A DNA stretch of 64,000 nt from Siderastrea radians (taxonomy: Eukaryota; Cnidaria; Anthozoa; Scleractinia; Rhizangiidae), in contig OZ024890.1 in the NCBI GenBank assembly GCA_964017195.1, positions 66,883,876-66,947,875 of the forward strand. Direction: 5' to 3'. Every line of letters begins with the position of its first letter. Within the stretch, counting starts at the first letter, position 1. The translations under genes were made by a program, and so were the position numbers. Below, piece by piece: positions 12,101 through 24,560 of this stretch. The notes beneath the pieces are model-generated. The model saw nothing but the letters and a program-made list of their open reading frames with translations, was not told where the DNA came from and made no database searches.

Positions 12101-13089
12101 CAGAGGCCATTCTATTTGTTTGTATTATTAACAATCTTTAAATTCTGCGTTTTTTTTCCATTGGTAAGTTTCCTAATCTGAAAGTTTGTTTATACCACGA
12201 TCTGTTTCAAAAGTTCAAACGGCAAACTCATGATCAATAACTCAGAGCTACTTTAGCTGTTACGTACCTACCAAGTACAAAAAGATCTTTATCTTTAAAT
12301 GGCATATTAAAGGCAGCACGATAAAGGACAATCTAACAGTTTCCTTTTCCTTTATACTGTTTCGATTGGAGAATACATTGGTTGAACAACGGTAGTGTAT
12401 TTACTCTCACGATCAATTCATGACGTCAAACCAATGTGAGCCGATTTCCAAGTGACGCTAACAAACAATGGATCTTTATTTTCAAACCGACTCAAGGGCA
12501 AGAGGTTGAAACGTATTTGAATAGTTTATGCACTGCATGCGCTAACGCTGTGAGCTGTGTTCATAAACTTCCCGTCACGTTTATTACTGCAAAGGAAACT
12601 ACGTTATAAGTTCTTCATCCAAAAATTTGGGTGCCAGTCTTGCAATTATCTACATTTGAGTGGCAAGGAATTGACTAGGAAAGAAAAACTGTATTTAAGC
12701 AGAGGTAAGATTATATTTTCCTTAGTGACCGAATCCGTTCCCATTGAGTTGAAAAGCCTCCCATCTAGTATTATCTTGCAGTGAATTGAAGCACCCCACA
12801 GTTTGAGAAAAACGCTTTCACTGAAGACTTGATCTAACGAGTTACTTCCATATAGCCATTGTTATAGACAAATCTTACAGAGAGATACGGTAACCTTGAA
12901 TGAATTGAGTTTGAAATTGAAACTCGGCCGGCCAATTGCATTTGGTTGTCAGCCATTTTAGGATGAAACCATTTGAAATCAAGGTCTTCATTTTCGAAGT
13001 TATCAGAGTGAATGTCGTGTTTTGTGTGAGTACCTTTTACGGCCCGAAGGTGGTAAGCCGGCCCCGAACAATCTTAGCCGTTTAAAATC
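9161..13089. other. Intergenic DNA without recognised genes
   Basis: AT-rich sequence with homopolymer runs (C tract near 9787, G tract near 11143-11156) and scattered repeat fragments. One of these is an inverted copy of the TCAACTCAGTTGATAA repeat at about 11655-11725. Short open frames have no recognisable motif or codon signature. Upstream exons of locus B could lie here or further right, but I cannot identify any. Confidence 0.5.
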
Positions 13090-14192
13090 GTTTATTAGCT
13101 ATTCTCTAAAACTTTTAGTGTTTCAATCGGTCTGGAATCCTTCGTCGTGGAATTCTACAATACAATTTCTGTTAAATGTTTTTTTAAAGCACTGAGAGCT
13201 AAAGGAAGACAAGAATTCGGCCGAACGTATGTGCCACAGTTTCAGCGTAAAAAACGTGAAAGACAAACGGTTCTCTTTTCCACGTATAAACAGACATTGC
13301 TGACTAAATTAGATAATTAAAAGCTATTCCGGGAAATGCTATATGGATGTAACGAGTCTCCTATATATACAAATATACCACAGGATGAGGGCAAAATTAC
13401 AGTGTGCACAGTGTATATAACGATTTGAACACAAAGCCATTTAAACCCTTTTCCGCCATGAGACGGGGTCGATATCCCTCACCTGGCACAAGGTGTTTTT
13501 AGTCAGTGTTTGCCTTTAATCTCGTACAGACAGTTTTTGCTCGCATACAGTTTCGCAGGAGATCAGAACAAGATCTGTTGAGCTTATATAATGCACTATC
13601 ATTACACTGTTATTATAGATCTCCCTGAGTGTAATATTTAAGTTAAGCACGAGGAGGAAGAGTTATAATTGTTGCATTCATCAAAACGGATTATTTGCAT
13701 ATACCTATAGAGATTTATTGCATTATCGAGCCTTAACTATTTATAGTACGCCCAAGATATATTTTACCGGTTTGGAACGCAGATTACTTATGGATTTAGG
13801 AATATACTATGCGATCATTTGCGATGAGTTGCAATGCAATCAGTTCATCAGGTTAGTTGAAGGATATTTCACGTAATTGCTCCACAATCACGGCTATACT
13901 TCAGAGACATGTATCTAAATAAGACAATGTCCACATAACATTTCCCGGAATAGCTTTTATTTCATTTAGTAGTCGGCAGTACCTGTTTATACGTGGGAAA
14001 AGAGAACCGTTTGTCTTTCACATTTTTTACGCTGAAACTGTGGCACATACGTTAGCCGAGTTCTTGTCTTTCTTTAGCTCTCAGTGCTTTGAAAAACATT
14101 TATTGAAATTGTATTATAAAATTCCACGACGAAGGTTTCCAGACCTATTAAAACACTAAAAGTTTAATAGTTTTAGATAATAGCTAATTAGT
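13090..14192. mobile_element. Element with about 260-bp inverted repeats
   Basis: Arms at about 13090-13352 and 13935-14192 are imperfect reverse complements, sharing CATTTCCCGGAATAGCTTT, AAAGAGAACCGTTTGTCTTTC and GAAACTGTGGCACATACGTT. The spacer (about 13353-13934) contains a segment that recurs as a direct repeat near 15 kb. No transposase is seen, so this is probably a non-autonomous transposon. Confidence 0.7.
13417..13928 (+). repeat. Direct repeat unit, copy 1 (inside inverted-repeat element)
   Basis: About 500 bp, closely matching 14999-15499 with small indels. Shared blocks include GATTTGAACACAAAGCCATTT, GGTCGATATCCCTCA, TGTTATTATAGATCTCC and GCAATGCAATCAGTTCATCAGG. Confidence 0.8.
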
Positions 14193-14998
14193 TTTACTGA
14201 ACTCAGCGTTTTGCACACGTGCTGTTCGCAAAAGTTTGGCTTTAGAATGTTCTTCCGAGATGCAAGATTGGCAAGATTAAGCATTTCGAATTTCCCGTGG
14301 GCTTGAAGAAGTTTGCTTTCACTTTTTTTTATCACTCAGACGTACGAGCGACATCATCATCAGCAACATCATCAGCAGTTAACTTTGCAACAGGTGTTTA
14401 AACGAAAGTGTATAGAAAACGGATTTATTCTAGTATCAAGAGATACGAACGATTTATGTTCTTTCGTCATTACGTCCACGGTATGCTTTTTTGTATAGAA
14501 ATTATTGTCCAGGCAATAAAAATTTTATGCTGCCCCTCGGTTAATATTTAAACTGAACTATTATGCTGGTTAGGGTATTTTAATGGGGTTACAACATATT
14601 GAACATTCTGGGAACCCTCTGGGCGATCTATCCATGCCTCGTGGTTTTGGCCGGACTCGACAAAAACAGAAATTGTTGATCGTCGCCTTTTTTATTTTAG
14701 CCACTTCCTCCCACCCTTGTCCTAGCCACATATACCTATTAGATGATGACTATTACATGGGGATTTTTGCCCTCACCTTTGCTGGGTAGGGCTTCCTTTC
14801 ATTTGTCTGTAATTGATATTGAATTGAAACGATTATTAAAGCGGCTATGTGGCCAGCCACATAGCCAAAGCTTATCCAAAAAGAAATTTGAGTTTCTTGA
14901 TTCATCGTCAAACACCATTTCCAGCAAACAGAGCAAGCCTAAACAATAGTGTTTCTTGTTGTAGTATATATTTTGGAGAGGGGCAGGATAAATAATAT

Positions 14999-15499
14999 TA
15001 ACAACGATTTGAACACAAAGCCATTTTAACCCTTTTCCGCCAGAAGGGTCGATATCCCTCAGCTGGCACAAGGTGGTTTTATTTGTTTGCCTTTAATCTC
15101 GTACATACAGTTTTTGCTCGCATATAGTTTCAGCAGGAGATCAGAAGAAGATCTGTTGAGCTTATGTAATGTACTATTATTACACTGTTATTATAGATCT
15201 CCGTGAGTGTAAAATTTAAGTTAAGCATGAGGAGGAAGAGTTAATTGTTGCATTCATCAAAACGGATTATTTGCATATACCTATAGAGATTTATTTCATT
15301 ATCGAGCCTTAACCATTTATAGTACGCTCAAGATATATTTAAGTGGTTTGGAACACAGATTACTTATGAATTTAGGAATATGCTATACGATCATTTGCGA
15401 TGAGTTGCAATGCAATCAGTTCATCAGGTTAGTTGGAAGGATATTTCACGTAATTGCTCCACAATCACGGCTTCAGGGACATGTATCTAGATAAGAAAA
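14999..15499 (+). repeat. Direct repeat unit, copy 2 (without inverted arms)
   Basis: Second copy of the unit at 13417-13928, lacking the flanking inverted arms. Short deletions separate the copies, for example in the CCGCCATGAGACGGGGTC stretch. The open frames in it are not shared as proteins. Confidence 0.8.
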
Positions 15500-16806
15500 C
15501 CTGTGGTTTATCAAAGAGGGGCCCTTACAAGATGGAGTTATACATTTTTGGGCACCTAGATTCACGGATTTCTTTTATTTGGTATTAGAAATAAATTTTG
15601 CGTGATCTGTTTTGGAAACTGCAAAAAATACATACAGTGGAACCAAGAGAGTTGTGGAACCCAGGTATAACGAACCCCTACATGACAAAAGCCCCGGTAT
15701 AACGAATGATATTTTTAAGACCAGCTGTAGTAAAATGGACTATTATAAAACTAAACCTCTGAATTTTCCTCCAGCCGTTTCATTTTTAGTATTTGGCAGT
15801 ACAGTAATAAATGGCATTCGTTTTGTAAAATTGCATTACCGTGACAACTTGTCGGAAGTTGACCTCGAGCTAAACGCCCGGGGATAGAGGTTGCTCCTGT
15901 AAATCAGGACGCTAAATGTTTTGATTGCACAAAATTAACCCAATGTAGATTATAGCGTTTTTGTTCCCTCTTTATATGACCTAGATCTGAAATGCGTGAA
16001 TTAGGATATTCTGTTTGGGAATAGTGATAGAAGTTTCTATAACAGGGTCATGACAAATAAACTCATAGATCAAACCCTCGGGGAGTCCTGTATTTTCTGC
16101 TTCCGCATTCTCAAAGTACACCAATGAAAAACCTGACAGCTTTCCATGGAATTCTATGAAACTGGAGTGAGGTCCCAAGAAGTGCTTTAAGATTATCAGT
16201 AGACTTTTTTCGAGCGTCTGGTGTTCGCCTAAAGCAACTATCAAAGCTATGCTAAAAATTGATGGCTTTAGTTGAATTTTCCCTTTTAAGCAAAAAAAAG
16301 ATATATATAAACGAAATAAATGTAAACAAAAATCAGCAGTGATTTATTTGAAAACACGCTTTGGAGTGATTTCACAGAATATCGAGAAATATTTATTGGA
16401 CTTGGTTAGATTCAACACTAATTCTATTATTTCGTTTCGTCTTGTTCAAAGATATTGCATACTTCTTTACCGCGTGTGGTCCACATTTATTTACGTCGAC
16501 AATAGTCAGTAGGAAATTAACAAGTGCACATTTCAGCACTCACGAGGCTTTCATAATTTAGATGGACATTTTAAAAATATAATTTAACTAGTGAGTAAAA
16601 ATTTAAAAGGCCTAATTCGTACTAGTCGTAACAACTGTAATGGGGGATCCTTCACCACTCAGGAAAAAAGCCCACAATCTAAACATTTTAAGTTGCGTTC
16701 TGGCAACAAATGTACCAGGTCCTTCTCTACCGATAACAGGTTGAATTACACGCTGTTTTAAGAATATTTTAATTGTTATCTGTTTCTTATAAAAGTGTTT
16801 TTTCAG
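15500..16806. other. No recognised gene; probably intron or 5' region of locus B
   Basis: AT-rich DNA leading to the acceptor of the glycosyltransferase exon (TTTTTTCAG, ending at 16806). Because that exon opens in phase 1, at least one upstream coding exon must exist. The reverse-strand open frame at 15981-16244 has no recognisable domain and I do not call it. Confidence 0.45.
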
Positions 16807-17963
16807 GTTCCATGGCTTCCCCAGTAAAATAAAAGTAGTTCTCCTCGCATCTGAGTGGGGATCAAAGCGTGGTGGACTGTCTACTTTCAACAGAGAGTTA
16901 GCAATTGAATTAGCGAAACATCCCGAGGTACAAGTGTCTGTTTTTCTTCCACGTTGTGACCATGAAGAACAGAATGCTCGGAGCAAGAACGTCACTCTCG
17001 TTCAAGCAACAAGAAGGCCTGGATTTGATGATGAAACCCAATGGCTTAGCTTTCCGCCAAACGACCTCCAAATAGACTTCGTAATTGGGCACGGGGTGGT
17101 ACTTGGTCGTCATGCGCAGCTTATAAGAGAAAGTCGCCAGTGCAAGTGGATTCAGTTCGTGCATACCGACCCAGAGGAGCTGGGGATGTTCAAGGATTAC
17201 CCAGCTGCCCTCTCCAAGGGAGAAAAGAAGCATCGAGATGAAGTGGATCTCTGTGTCATGGCCGATTTTGTCGTGGCCGTGGGGCCAAAGCTGGCAGAAG
17301 CCTATCAGTATTATCTTTGCTTTTGCGAGAAAGACCAAAAGGTATTTGTCTTTACGCCAGGCATTTTTAGTGAGCTTTTAAACGTACCACAGAGCCAGCA
17401 AGACGGGAACAAGTGTCAAGTTTTAGCGTTTGGCCGTGGCGATCCTGAAGATTTCTCTTTAAAGGGATTTGACATCGCAGCTAAAGCTGTAGCAAGGCTC
17501 GATGATGCTCATCTGATCTTTGTTGGCGCAAAGCAACAGGAAGAAGTAGCAAGCCGATTGAAAGAATGCAACATTCCTCCAAGTCGACTAAGAGTAAGGA
17601 CTTTTATAGAACTGAGGGAACGTTTAAAACAGCAGTTTTCTGAGGTGGATCTTGCCATAATGCCATCAAGAACCGAGGGCTTTGGTCTCGTTGCTCTGGA
17701 AGCGATGTCAGCAGGTTTGCCCGTTCTTGTAAGTGCCAACTCGGGATTTGGAGAAGCCATGAAAGAGGTTGACTTCGGTTCGCCATGTGTGATCGACTCT
17801 GAAGATCCTGAGGTTTGGTCAGCGGAGATAAAGAAGTTATGGAAGAAAAAAAGGGATCAACGACTGCGAGAATCAGAAGCCGTCCGCAACAGCTATGCGA
17901 CGAAGTACACCTGGAAAGAGCAATGCAACGATCTTGTGGAGAAGATGAAGTGCATCCTTAACG
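16807..17963 (+). CDS. Glycosyltransferase (GT4/Glycos_transf_1-like) exon, locus B
   Basis: A single 1157-nt exon, acceptor TTTTTTCAG and donor AACG/GTATGA, phase 1 to 1. The N-terminal Rossmann half starts KIKVVLLASEWGSKRGGLST (Gly-rich loop). The C-terminal half has LAFGRGD, LIFVGA and the donor-binding EX7E motif in TEGFGLVALEAMSAGLPVLV. The full two-domain GT-B fold is present in about 385 residues with no disruption. The true frame continues upstream of the first GTG/ATG-like codons to 16808. It is strongly similar to the half exon in locus C (49493-48928). Substrate unknown. Confidence 0.85.
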
Positions 17964-20900
17964 GTATGACCCGTTCTTGTAGGCTAACCGTTTTCTGAGT
18001 AATTTTAGTTATTTGAAAGTCTGTGGTCCTTTTGTTGCCATTTACCTGATCGCAGGTAGCCAACCGTCGCGTAGAATACCCGGTCACATCCTGGAATTTA
18101 ACTGGCTAGAAACGCATTTAAGCCATGTGGTGGTCTTAAAAATATGGCGGAATTATAGGATTTGAACAACCTTCAGCGAAGACTCTGAATTTAGCCCGAG
18201 CCCGTGAGGTGAGGTCCGCACGAAGGAAAACTCAAAAAACTTCTTTCACAGTCGTGAAAAATTTTTCACGAATCGGACCCGCCATCTTGTTTCCAGTACT
18301 GCACGGCTGTTTCGTAGTGTTTACTTCATGTATTCTTCATATAGTAACGCCACAGAAAAAGAGCGACATAACACTGACCCCCTCCCGGACGGGATATTTT
18401 TTGTTCACTGCACTGGACTCGGAATTCTACGCGACGGCTTTGGGTGTGTCAAATACTGGTCTACAACATCTTGAGTAATGCGCAAGTATGTTTTATATCA
18501 GATCTGCGACCATTTCTATCGTACTTTGCAAGCAAGATAAAGACCCTTCCGAAATTATATAGTTAACGAAGGTGAAAGGTAATAATAATTCGATAATAAT
18601 TTATCACTTAAAGTGTGCATAATCGATGAATATAATCATATAATCAAGGAAAAAGCCTCTCTTTTTGGTTTCCAAGAACAGCTATCATTGTAATGAACTG
18701 CTCATCAATTAACGTTATTATATTTTATTTACTCTTGTGTTGGTAGATTTTTTAAGGAGCTGATAAGAAAATCTAGGAGAGGAGAATTTCACAAGTTTGG
18801 AACATTTAGGTCGCCTTTGAAATAGTGAAACTCTTAAGTAAAGGAAGCATTATATATTTATTTCAAAAGGTTCAACAAAGCCAGAGGCTAAGAAGAGGTC
18901 ATCCGGCTCCATTTCTGAGGAAGCTGAGGATGGTAATATCATTAAATTAATAATTTAAAGATAAAATCAAAATAATCTACGTCACGGATAGCAGGTATAA
19001 GTTGTGCATTCATTACTGCGTGACCGTGGTACTCTATTCTAATTTCGTTTAAAATAACTGTTAGAACAGGGCGCTTAAAAAAGACGTCATCGCTGAAGTA
19101 AGGGATTCTGATGTTGAAGTTTCCTTTCCCATTTGTGTGCAAATATGACACTTCAAATTAAGGGAAAAAAAAACTTGTCGTTTAAACAGAGACGCAGCGT
19201 TGGTGCATGTAGAGCTTAGTGCGTTGGATTTTCGAAAGAGAGTTCCATGGGGAGCCACGAACTGTCGGGTCGGTGATTCTAAGTTGGTCTCTGCTTCATG
19301 TCGTGTTGTTTCCTTAAGAAAGAAACTCTATTCGACCTCATTTGCTACACTTCACGCAGGCACAAAAAAAAAATCGGCGTACCAGTAAATCTTTAGGGAA
19401 ATCTTACAAAGTTTTGAGGGTCGGGGTGGGGTGGGAGATTGTGACTAGCATCCCGTTCAGAAGAGAGTAACAAACATACTCTTAGTCGCTTCATGCTTCC
19501 GAAGCCGTGTTCACTAGGTTTGTGCAGTTTTTGCCATGTTATTAAAACCGAAAACGATAGGAGAATTGTATTTGGTTAAGTCTATGTCAATAATTGTAAC
19601 TGGACCAGTGTCCAGTTACACCCCTCCTCCCCCCTCAATGTTATGCGACTGCAAGGAATCATAGTAGTTGTATGCAATATAAGTAGACCAACATTAGTTT
19701 ACCCCTGCATCGTATTGAAGACGTTGTTTTACTAATCAACTAGCTGGATTTTTTTCTGTCGTTATTACCTTAAATACCTCATGATTCATTGGCAGGGTAG
19801 AAAATGACATCATAATATCATTTTGCAAACAGCTTCCATGAATCCCTGCAGGGATGTTACATAGACGGAAGTGGGAATAATTGAATATGATTTTAATTCA
19901 TATCATCTATTTTTAAAAAGGTGCACCACCACCAAAAAGAACGAAACCTTCAGATAAGGGTATTCAAGATCCCAAGACATCCGTGCCCACGACAGTGTAT
20001 GCTGAAGGTCAGTTATCCTATTTGATGTGCCTGTGATGAAACCCTGAAGTATTAATTCACGATTCCAATGGGATATTTTGAGCAGTTATTATAAATATAC
20101 TTGGCAGGAGGGGATTTTTTTTATTTCTGCCCAGCGATAAGCAAACACAGCGTGCTGTTAGATGTGTACACTGCTGTATGTCAGAAAGCTCGTGGCCAAT
20201 GGTGCCATTAGATATAGTTCACAAATAGACTTTTAACAATTCAGGAATTATTCCTGTATCATAAGGCAACACTTGGCGATGGCCGTCGGATCTGGAGCGT
20301 CTTAGCCGAGTATTGAGAGACTTAAAGAAACTACAATCTATTGAATCCAAGCAAGTCTGAGATTATTTCTTTTACTGTAACCGTGAAAACAATGTCTCAG
20401 TGTCCCAATCTTTTTTTGTTCTAGTAAAGGTTTTGTCGGACCATTAGCTCTACAGACCACACCCTTACTGAAACACCGTGAGCTAGCGGCGGCTACAAAT
20501 GCCTCTCTCCCATTTATATATATTTTTCTGCACTACAATGTGGACAGTGCTCAGAAATTGAACCTGATTTAAATTCCTCGATTTTTGTTTCTCTAATCGC
20601 AAAGTTTCGAGACAGTTTCGTTAAATAAATGCTTAGACAAGACGGCTACAAATAAGTCTTGCTGTATTTCTCTTAACAGGTTCTTCTGCGCTGGAGCACG
20701 GTTCAACCTCGACAACAGGAAGTTCTCGTACCATGAAAGGTATTATTATTGATATTTTGTGTATATCCTTCATGGGCCAGAAAGTAAGCTGGTGATTAAA
20801 AGGAATTCGTTATTCGTGGAGATTTAAAATAATGGCGGCCCTCTCGCGCGCGGTAAAGCTTTGAGACTGCAGAAATATTTATATGGTAAACTTGAAAGAT

Positions 20901-21204
20901 ATATTTTTCTATTGCAGTAAAGGCGGGCAAAGTTTCAGATAAAGACCTACAGTTGCTATCTGGAAAACTCGTCGGCGATAAATGGAAGAAACTGGGGCGT
21001 CGCCTGGAGGTCGATGAAGCAAAGATAAGTGCATATCATAAACAGCATGAAGAATTGGACGAAAAGGCGTATCACATGTTGACGGACTGGAAGGAGAAAG
21101 AAGGTTCTGGTGCTACTTATGAAGCTTTGTACAATGCTTTGTGTGATGCAGAGAGAGTGGCCTGTAAAAATTTAGCGGAACAAATTTGTTGTCATCAATC
21201 TTAA
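16807..21204 (+). CDS. Locus B: glycosyltransferase-linker-death domain gene
   Basis: Spliced model 16807-17963, 18870-18932, 19921-20007, 20680-20739, 20918-21204; all joins are phase 1 with canonical GT..AG sites, and the frame stays open to TAA. The product joins a GT-B fold, GT4-type glycosyltransferase (about 385 residues) through a 70-residue basic, Pro/Ser/Thr-rich linker to a C-terminal death domain. Retaining GT4 enzymes transfer sugar from nucleotide-sugars; a DD recruits partners by homotypic contact. A signal-controlled glycosyltransferase is therefore an inference. No signal peptide or membrane segment is seen. At least one 5' exon is missing from the model. Reading past the donor at 17963 would give an alternative stop at 17996-17998 and a GT-only product. 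Confidence 0.75.
18870..18932 (+). CDS. Linker exon B1 (type I)
   Basis: 63 nt; acceptor TTTCAAAAG, donor GATG/GTAATA, phase 1 to 1. It encodes GSTKPEAKKRSSGSISEEA. It matches locus C exons 48379-48314 and 47063-47001 (SPKPQPRRKSSRSIS type). Confidence 0.65.
19921..20007 (+). CDS. Linker exon B2 (type II)
   Basis: 87 nt; acceptor TTTTTAAAAAG, donor GAAG/GTCAGT, phase 1 to 1. It encodes GAPPPKRTKPSDKGIQD through PTTVYAEG. It is homologous to locus C exons 47453-47364 and 45935-45846, which share P-x-K-R, IQ and VPTT or PVHAEG ends. Confidence 0.65.
20680..20739 (+). CDS. Linker exon B3
   Basis: 60 nt; acceptor TCTTAACAG, donor AAAG/GTATTA, phase 1 to 1. It encodes GSSALEHGSTSTTGSSRTMK. A short 178-nt intron separates it from the DD exon. 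Confidence 0.6.
20918..21204 (+). CDS. Death-domain terminal exon, locus B
   Basis: The exon follows TCTATTGCAG and starts with TA, completing Val. It encodes about 95 residues and stops at TAA 21202-21204. It has the DD signature (DKWKKLGRRLEV, AYHMLTDWKEKEGSGATYE, LYNAL, LAEQIC). It is almost identical to the locus A exon at the nucleotide level, with most replacements in the last third (for example RKGS to KEGS, VLYDALCDEE to ALYNALCDAE). Confidence 0.85.
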
Positions 21205-22800
21205 TAACGGCTCAGGTGAAGACAAATACAAGGTAGAACTCGGTGGGTTTTGATGAAACCAACCTTGCTAATTACTCAAACCAAACAGTAGTTTCGAATT
21301 CCTTTGTTTCAGATTGAGGCTCATAACTTGTATGCCAGTAAACACCAGCAGTTTTAACAACAGTTTTCCCGTGATATGCCTACATTTACCCCATGTAATG
21401 AGATTGCAACTGACGCTAACTACTAACTATCCTGCAAGCAGACTCACTTCTTTGATGTCTAGGACTGAAACCCGTTTACCTTGAATTTGCTAACAATTTT
21501 TAATCATTTTACTTTTGCCTATTTGGAGCTAGATAATCTCGAGTTCCCCGCTACCTCCTTCTAGTTGCCGAAGTTGACACATCGCAATTCGAACGTAACG
21601 ACAGTGTATTTTTAGTGTATGCTGCTTAATTATCACAGAAGACAACGTCGCACAAAATCCTGACGTATAATAAATTGGTCATTTTTTAATGAGAAAAAAG
21701 AACTTGATTCTTAATCCTTTGATTGCCTTTACAGCGGCTAACTTACCGAATATTATCTAAGTTTACAAAATAGAACGCTGATTAGAAGTAATAAACAGCA
21801 TGTCTTTGAATGGCCTGTATTACATGAAAGGAAGACTGCAAGAACTAATGTAGTTTGTACCATTGTTCAGTTTTGTTAAACTCTACTCTAGTGTTATGAG
21901 GATGTCTGAATACTATAATTTGCCTGATTTTGACCCCAACGTCTTAAATAAATCTAAGATCAAACACTATATAAGCCTAATGCAACACAAATATATCCTA
22001 CACTGGCAACATTTTATTCAACACTCAAAGAAACTAGAATTTTATAACACTTTTAAAAACGAATAGACACCTTCTTGTTGTCTAGAACTTACAAGCAAGT
22101 TAAATGAAAGGAAAGAATTAGTGAAATTCAGAATAGGTAATGATTGAAACTGGTAGATATAGTCAAATCCCGAGGGTTAATAGACTTTGCCCTACTTGCC
22201 GATCTAATCAAATTGAGGATGAAATTCAGTTACTTTTTCACTGTCCTAAATACTCAATTTTTAGAGACAGGTTTTACAGGAAACTAGAGTATCACCTACT
22301 ATAAATAAAACGATTGTCGACATTGGAAGCTACAAAAGAATTAATGAATTGTGATAATTGTTTTGTAAACATTCAATTGATGAGATTCATTCTATCATGC
22401 TTAAATTTACGCAGTAATTTATTATCTATTCAGACTGATGTAACTTAATTCTTATCTCCTTATATAATTATTACACTATAAGTTCTTTTTGTTGAGTTGT
22501 ATGCTTTTCCAATACTGTAATAACCTATAGTCATGCAAATAAAGCTATTGTTGTTGTTGTTAAAAATGACAGCACCCTCGTTATCTCGATTCCCCTTCAT
22601 CTCGAGCAATTTTCACTTTCCTTTAAGAGTTCGAAATAACAGAAGTCTGCTCTAGAACAGTTGGCAATGTTGCATCAGTTATACCTATAGGGGTTCGTTT
22701 ATTGACCCTGTACGACTTTTGATTTCTTTTTTAATATGCACTACAACTGCAATTAATTGGAGGATACTCGAGTCCTTGTAGGTCAGTACCAATAAAAAAA
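21205..22800 (+). repeat. 3' flank of locus B, paralogous to the flank of locus A
   Basis: Same block order as 7818-9160, interrupted by the LINE fragment at 21880-22563. It ends near GGATACTCGAGTCC and GGTCAGTACCAAT. Confidence 0.7.
21880..22563 (+). mobile_element. 5'-truncated LINE 3' end with (TTG)n tail
   Basis: The translated fragments match the C-terminal end of the LINE at 40494-41684 (for example HKYILHWQHFIQHSKKLEFY versus KYIFFWRHSLEHSKKLEFY, and the CP-C Zn-like block). The 3' end reads ATGCAAATAAAGC then (TTG)n. A probable target duplication GTTAAA lies at both ends. The insertion sits in the 3' flank of locus B and is absent from locus A. Stops and frameshifts mean it is dead. 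Confidence 0.75.
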
Positions 22801-23984
22801 CAGTTGTTTGAGATTTCAGAGGAGAATTATTGTGACACCATGCATAAGAGTAATTTTACTTAACCCGTGAAATAGATACTGTTACTCACTATTACACACT
22901 AATTCCATTGTTTTCTTTTGTTTAACTTTGAGTGTTAAACACTAATTGTTGGATTAAGTAAAATCATTCTGTTACAGTGTACTGTTAACAGCAATAGCGT
23001 TTACGTATATACTTTAGCCTGGGTAAACACTACACTGCATGGCTTGGAATGCCGGCACAAAAAGCCGATACGATCAAGTACCTAGCACGAACGAAGCAAG
23101 GCAATTTATACCAGGCTTGCATGCAGGTTTCTTCCTGGAACAAATCCCATACATATATCTTTGGGACGTAACGCGATGACAAGTATCAGGATTTCAACCA
23201 TCGATCTTCAGGACAAAAGCTCCAAAGTCAGGCGATCACCACTGAGACTCGGTGCTCTTGGTAACATTTACTTTCAATTGACGTTGACTGGTAAACGTAT
23301 CCGCTATTCTGATGTTTGGTGCAGCATGATTCTAGCACGAAAATCACGCAAGCAAAATGGTTTTTCTCTTGTCCGAACAGACGTCCTATCCCCGGTATTT
23401 TTTTTTTTATCCGCCTGACCATCCGGTATAGTGTGAACCCAACCGTAACTGAGTAATCGCTAAACACGTGTTTGTATTTCATAGTACAACGGACTCGGAC
23501 AGTATTTTAATAGGACCATATATCTATGCATATATATCAACTATGCAATAAGTTGATTAAGTTTTTAGACGGAATCAACAGAAAGGTTAACTAGACATTC
23601 TAGTCATTTTTATAAGTTTCGATGCATAATATCTTATGGTTAGGACTCAGTTTATCTTATTGCCTTGAGGAAATGTTAGGCCTGAGTTGGTATAATAAAG
23701 CGACTTTGGATGCGATTCCATCGCAATTTGTCTGTGATTTTAAAGTGATAACATCAGAGAGCATGCAGAGCGCGTAAAATGACGAGACTTTGCTGCAACT
23801 TTTTGGAGCAAGTTTCGACTCCACTCGCCTACTTTCCATGTTCGTATGATAATTGCCGGATTCTTTTTATTTTTTTATACCTTTTTTTGGGTGAATTCTA
23901 AATACATCATGCACACGAGAACTTCAGTAAAGAACGCCCTATTCGATTTCCGATGTTTTTTAAAGGGGGTGCCTCCTAATACAG

Positions 23985-24275
23985 AGGTATTTTCGCAAAG
24001 GTTATGAATGTGGGCGGAAAGTAGATCTTAGCAAGGTTATTGGAATCTAAAACGAAAAAGTTGAAAAAACCATGCATTTTTTGGAGATAATTAAGCAACC
24101 ATAATTCTAAAATGCTTTAAAATACAAAGAATATATGGTAATTTCTTTCTGAATTTAAGCTCGATTATCTCTGAAAAATGCATGGTTACCCCCAATTTTC
24201 GTTTAGGATTCTGACAGCCCTTGCTAAGATCTGTTGTTTCCACATAGACATAAACCGCGCAAAATACCTTTGTAT
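23985..24275. repeat. Foldback element (imperfect hairpin)
   Basis: The two halves are imperfect reverse complements. The best arm pair is CCATGCATTTTTTGGAGATAAT (24071) and ATTATCTCTGAAAAATGCATGG (24163), extending outward through GATCTTAGCAAGG to AGGTATTTT on both sides. A MITE is likely. Confidence 0.65.
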
Positions 24276-24319
24276 TAGCAGGCAAATTCCGTAAGAAACT
24301 TGAATATCTCTGACCAGGC

Positions 24320-24560
24320 GTGTTTTTAATTTCTTGACAGCCCCGAAACTTTTTGGGCCAATTTTGGCAAGATAATTTACACTGTATCTTTAAAACAAAA
24401 TTGTTACAAAGCAGAAAACGTTGCCATAAGTTAAAGGGTCTGATAGATTTCTTATCTTAAAGACATGTCAAAATAACAACTTTGTAGAGTAAGTGTTTCA
24501 TATTTTTACAAATGGCTTTTCACGGCCGAAAACTTTTCGGGGCTTTCGAGAAACGCGCAC
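24320..24560. repeat. Short inverted-repeat element
   Basis: GCCCCGAAACTTTTTGGGCC near 24340 pairs with GGCCGAAAACTTTTCGGGGC near 24524. No coding capacity; a small MITE is likely. Confidence 0.5.

Noticed and set aside
12557..12784. Possible upstream exon of locus B (donor AGAG/GTAAGA near 12704)
   Set aside because: A plausible donor but no acceptor, motif or phase test links it to the exon at 16807.
15981..16244. 87-codon reverse-strand frame
   Set aside because: No recognised domain, repeat match or splice context.
16910..17338. Reverse-strand open frames over the glycosyltransferase exon (also 16612-16995, 17509-17760)
   Set aside because: Shadows of the forward GT frame, which has recognisable motifs and splice sites.
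17964..17998. Locus B ending at the TGA at 17996-17998
   Set aside because: A phase-1 GTATGA donor at 17964 matches the donor at the same place in locus C; kept only as an alternative.
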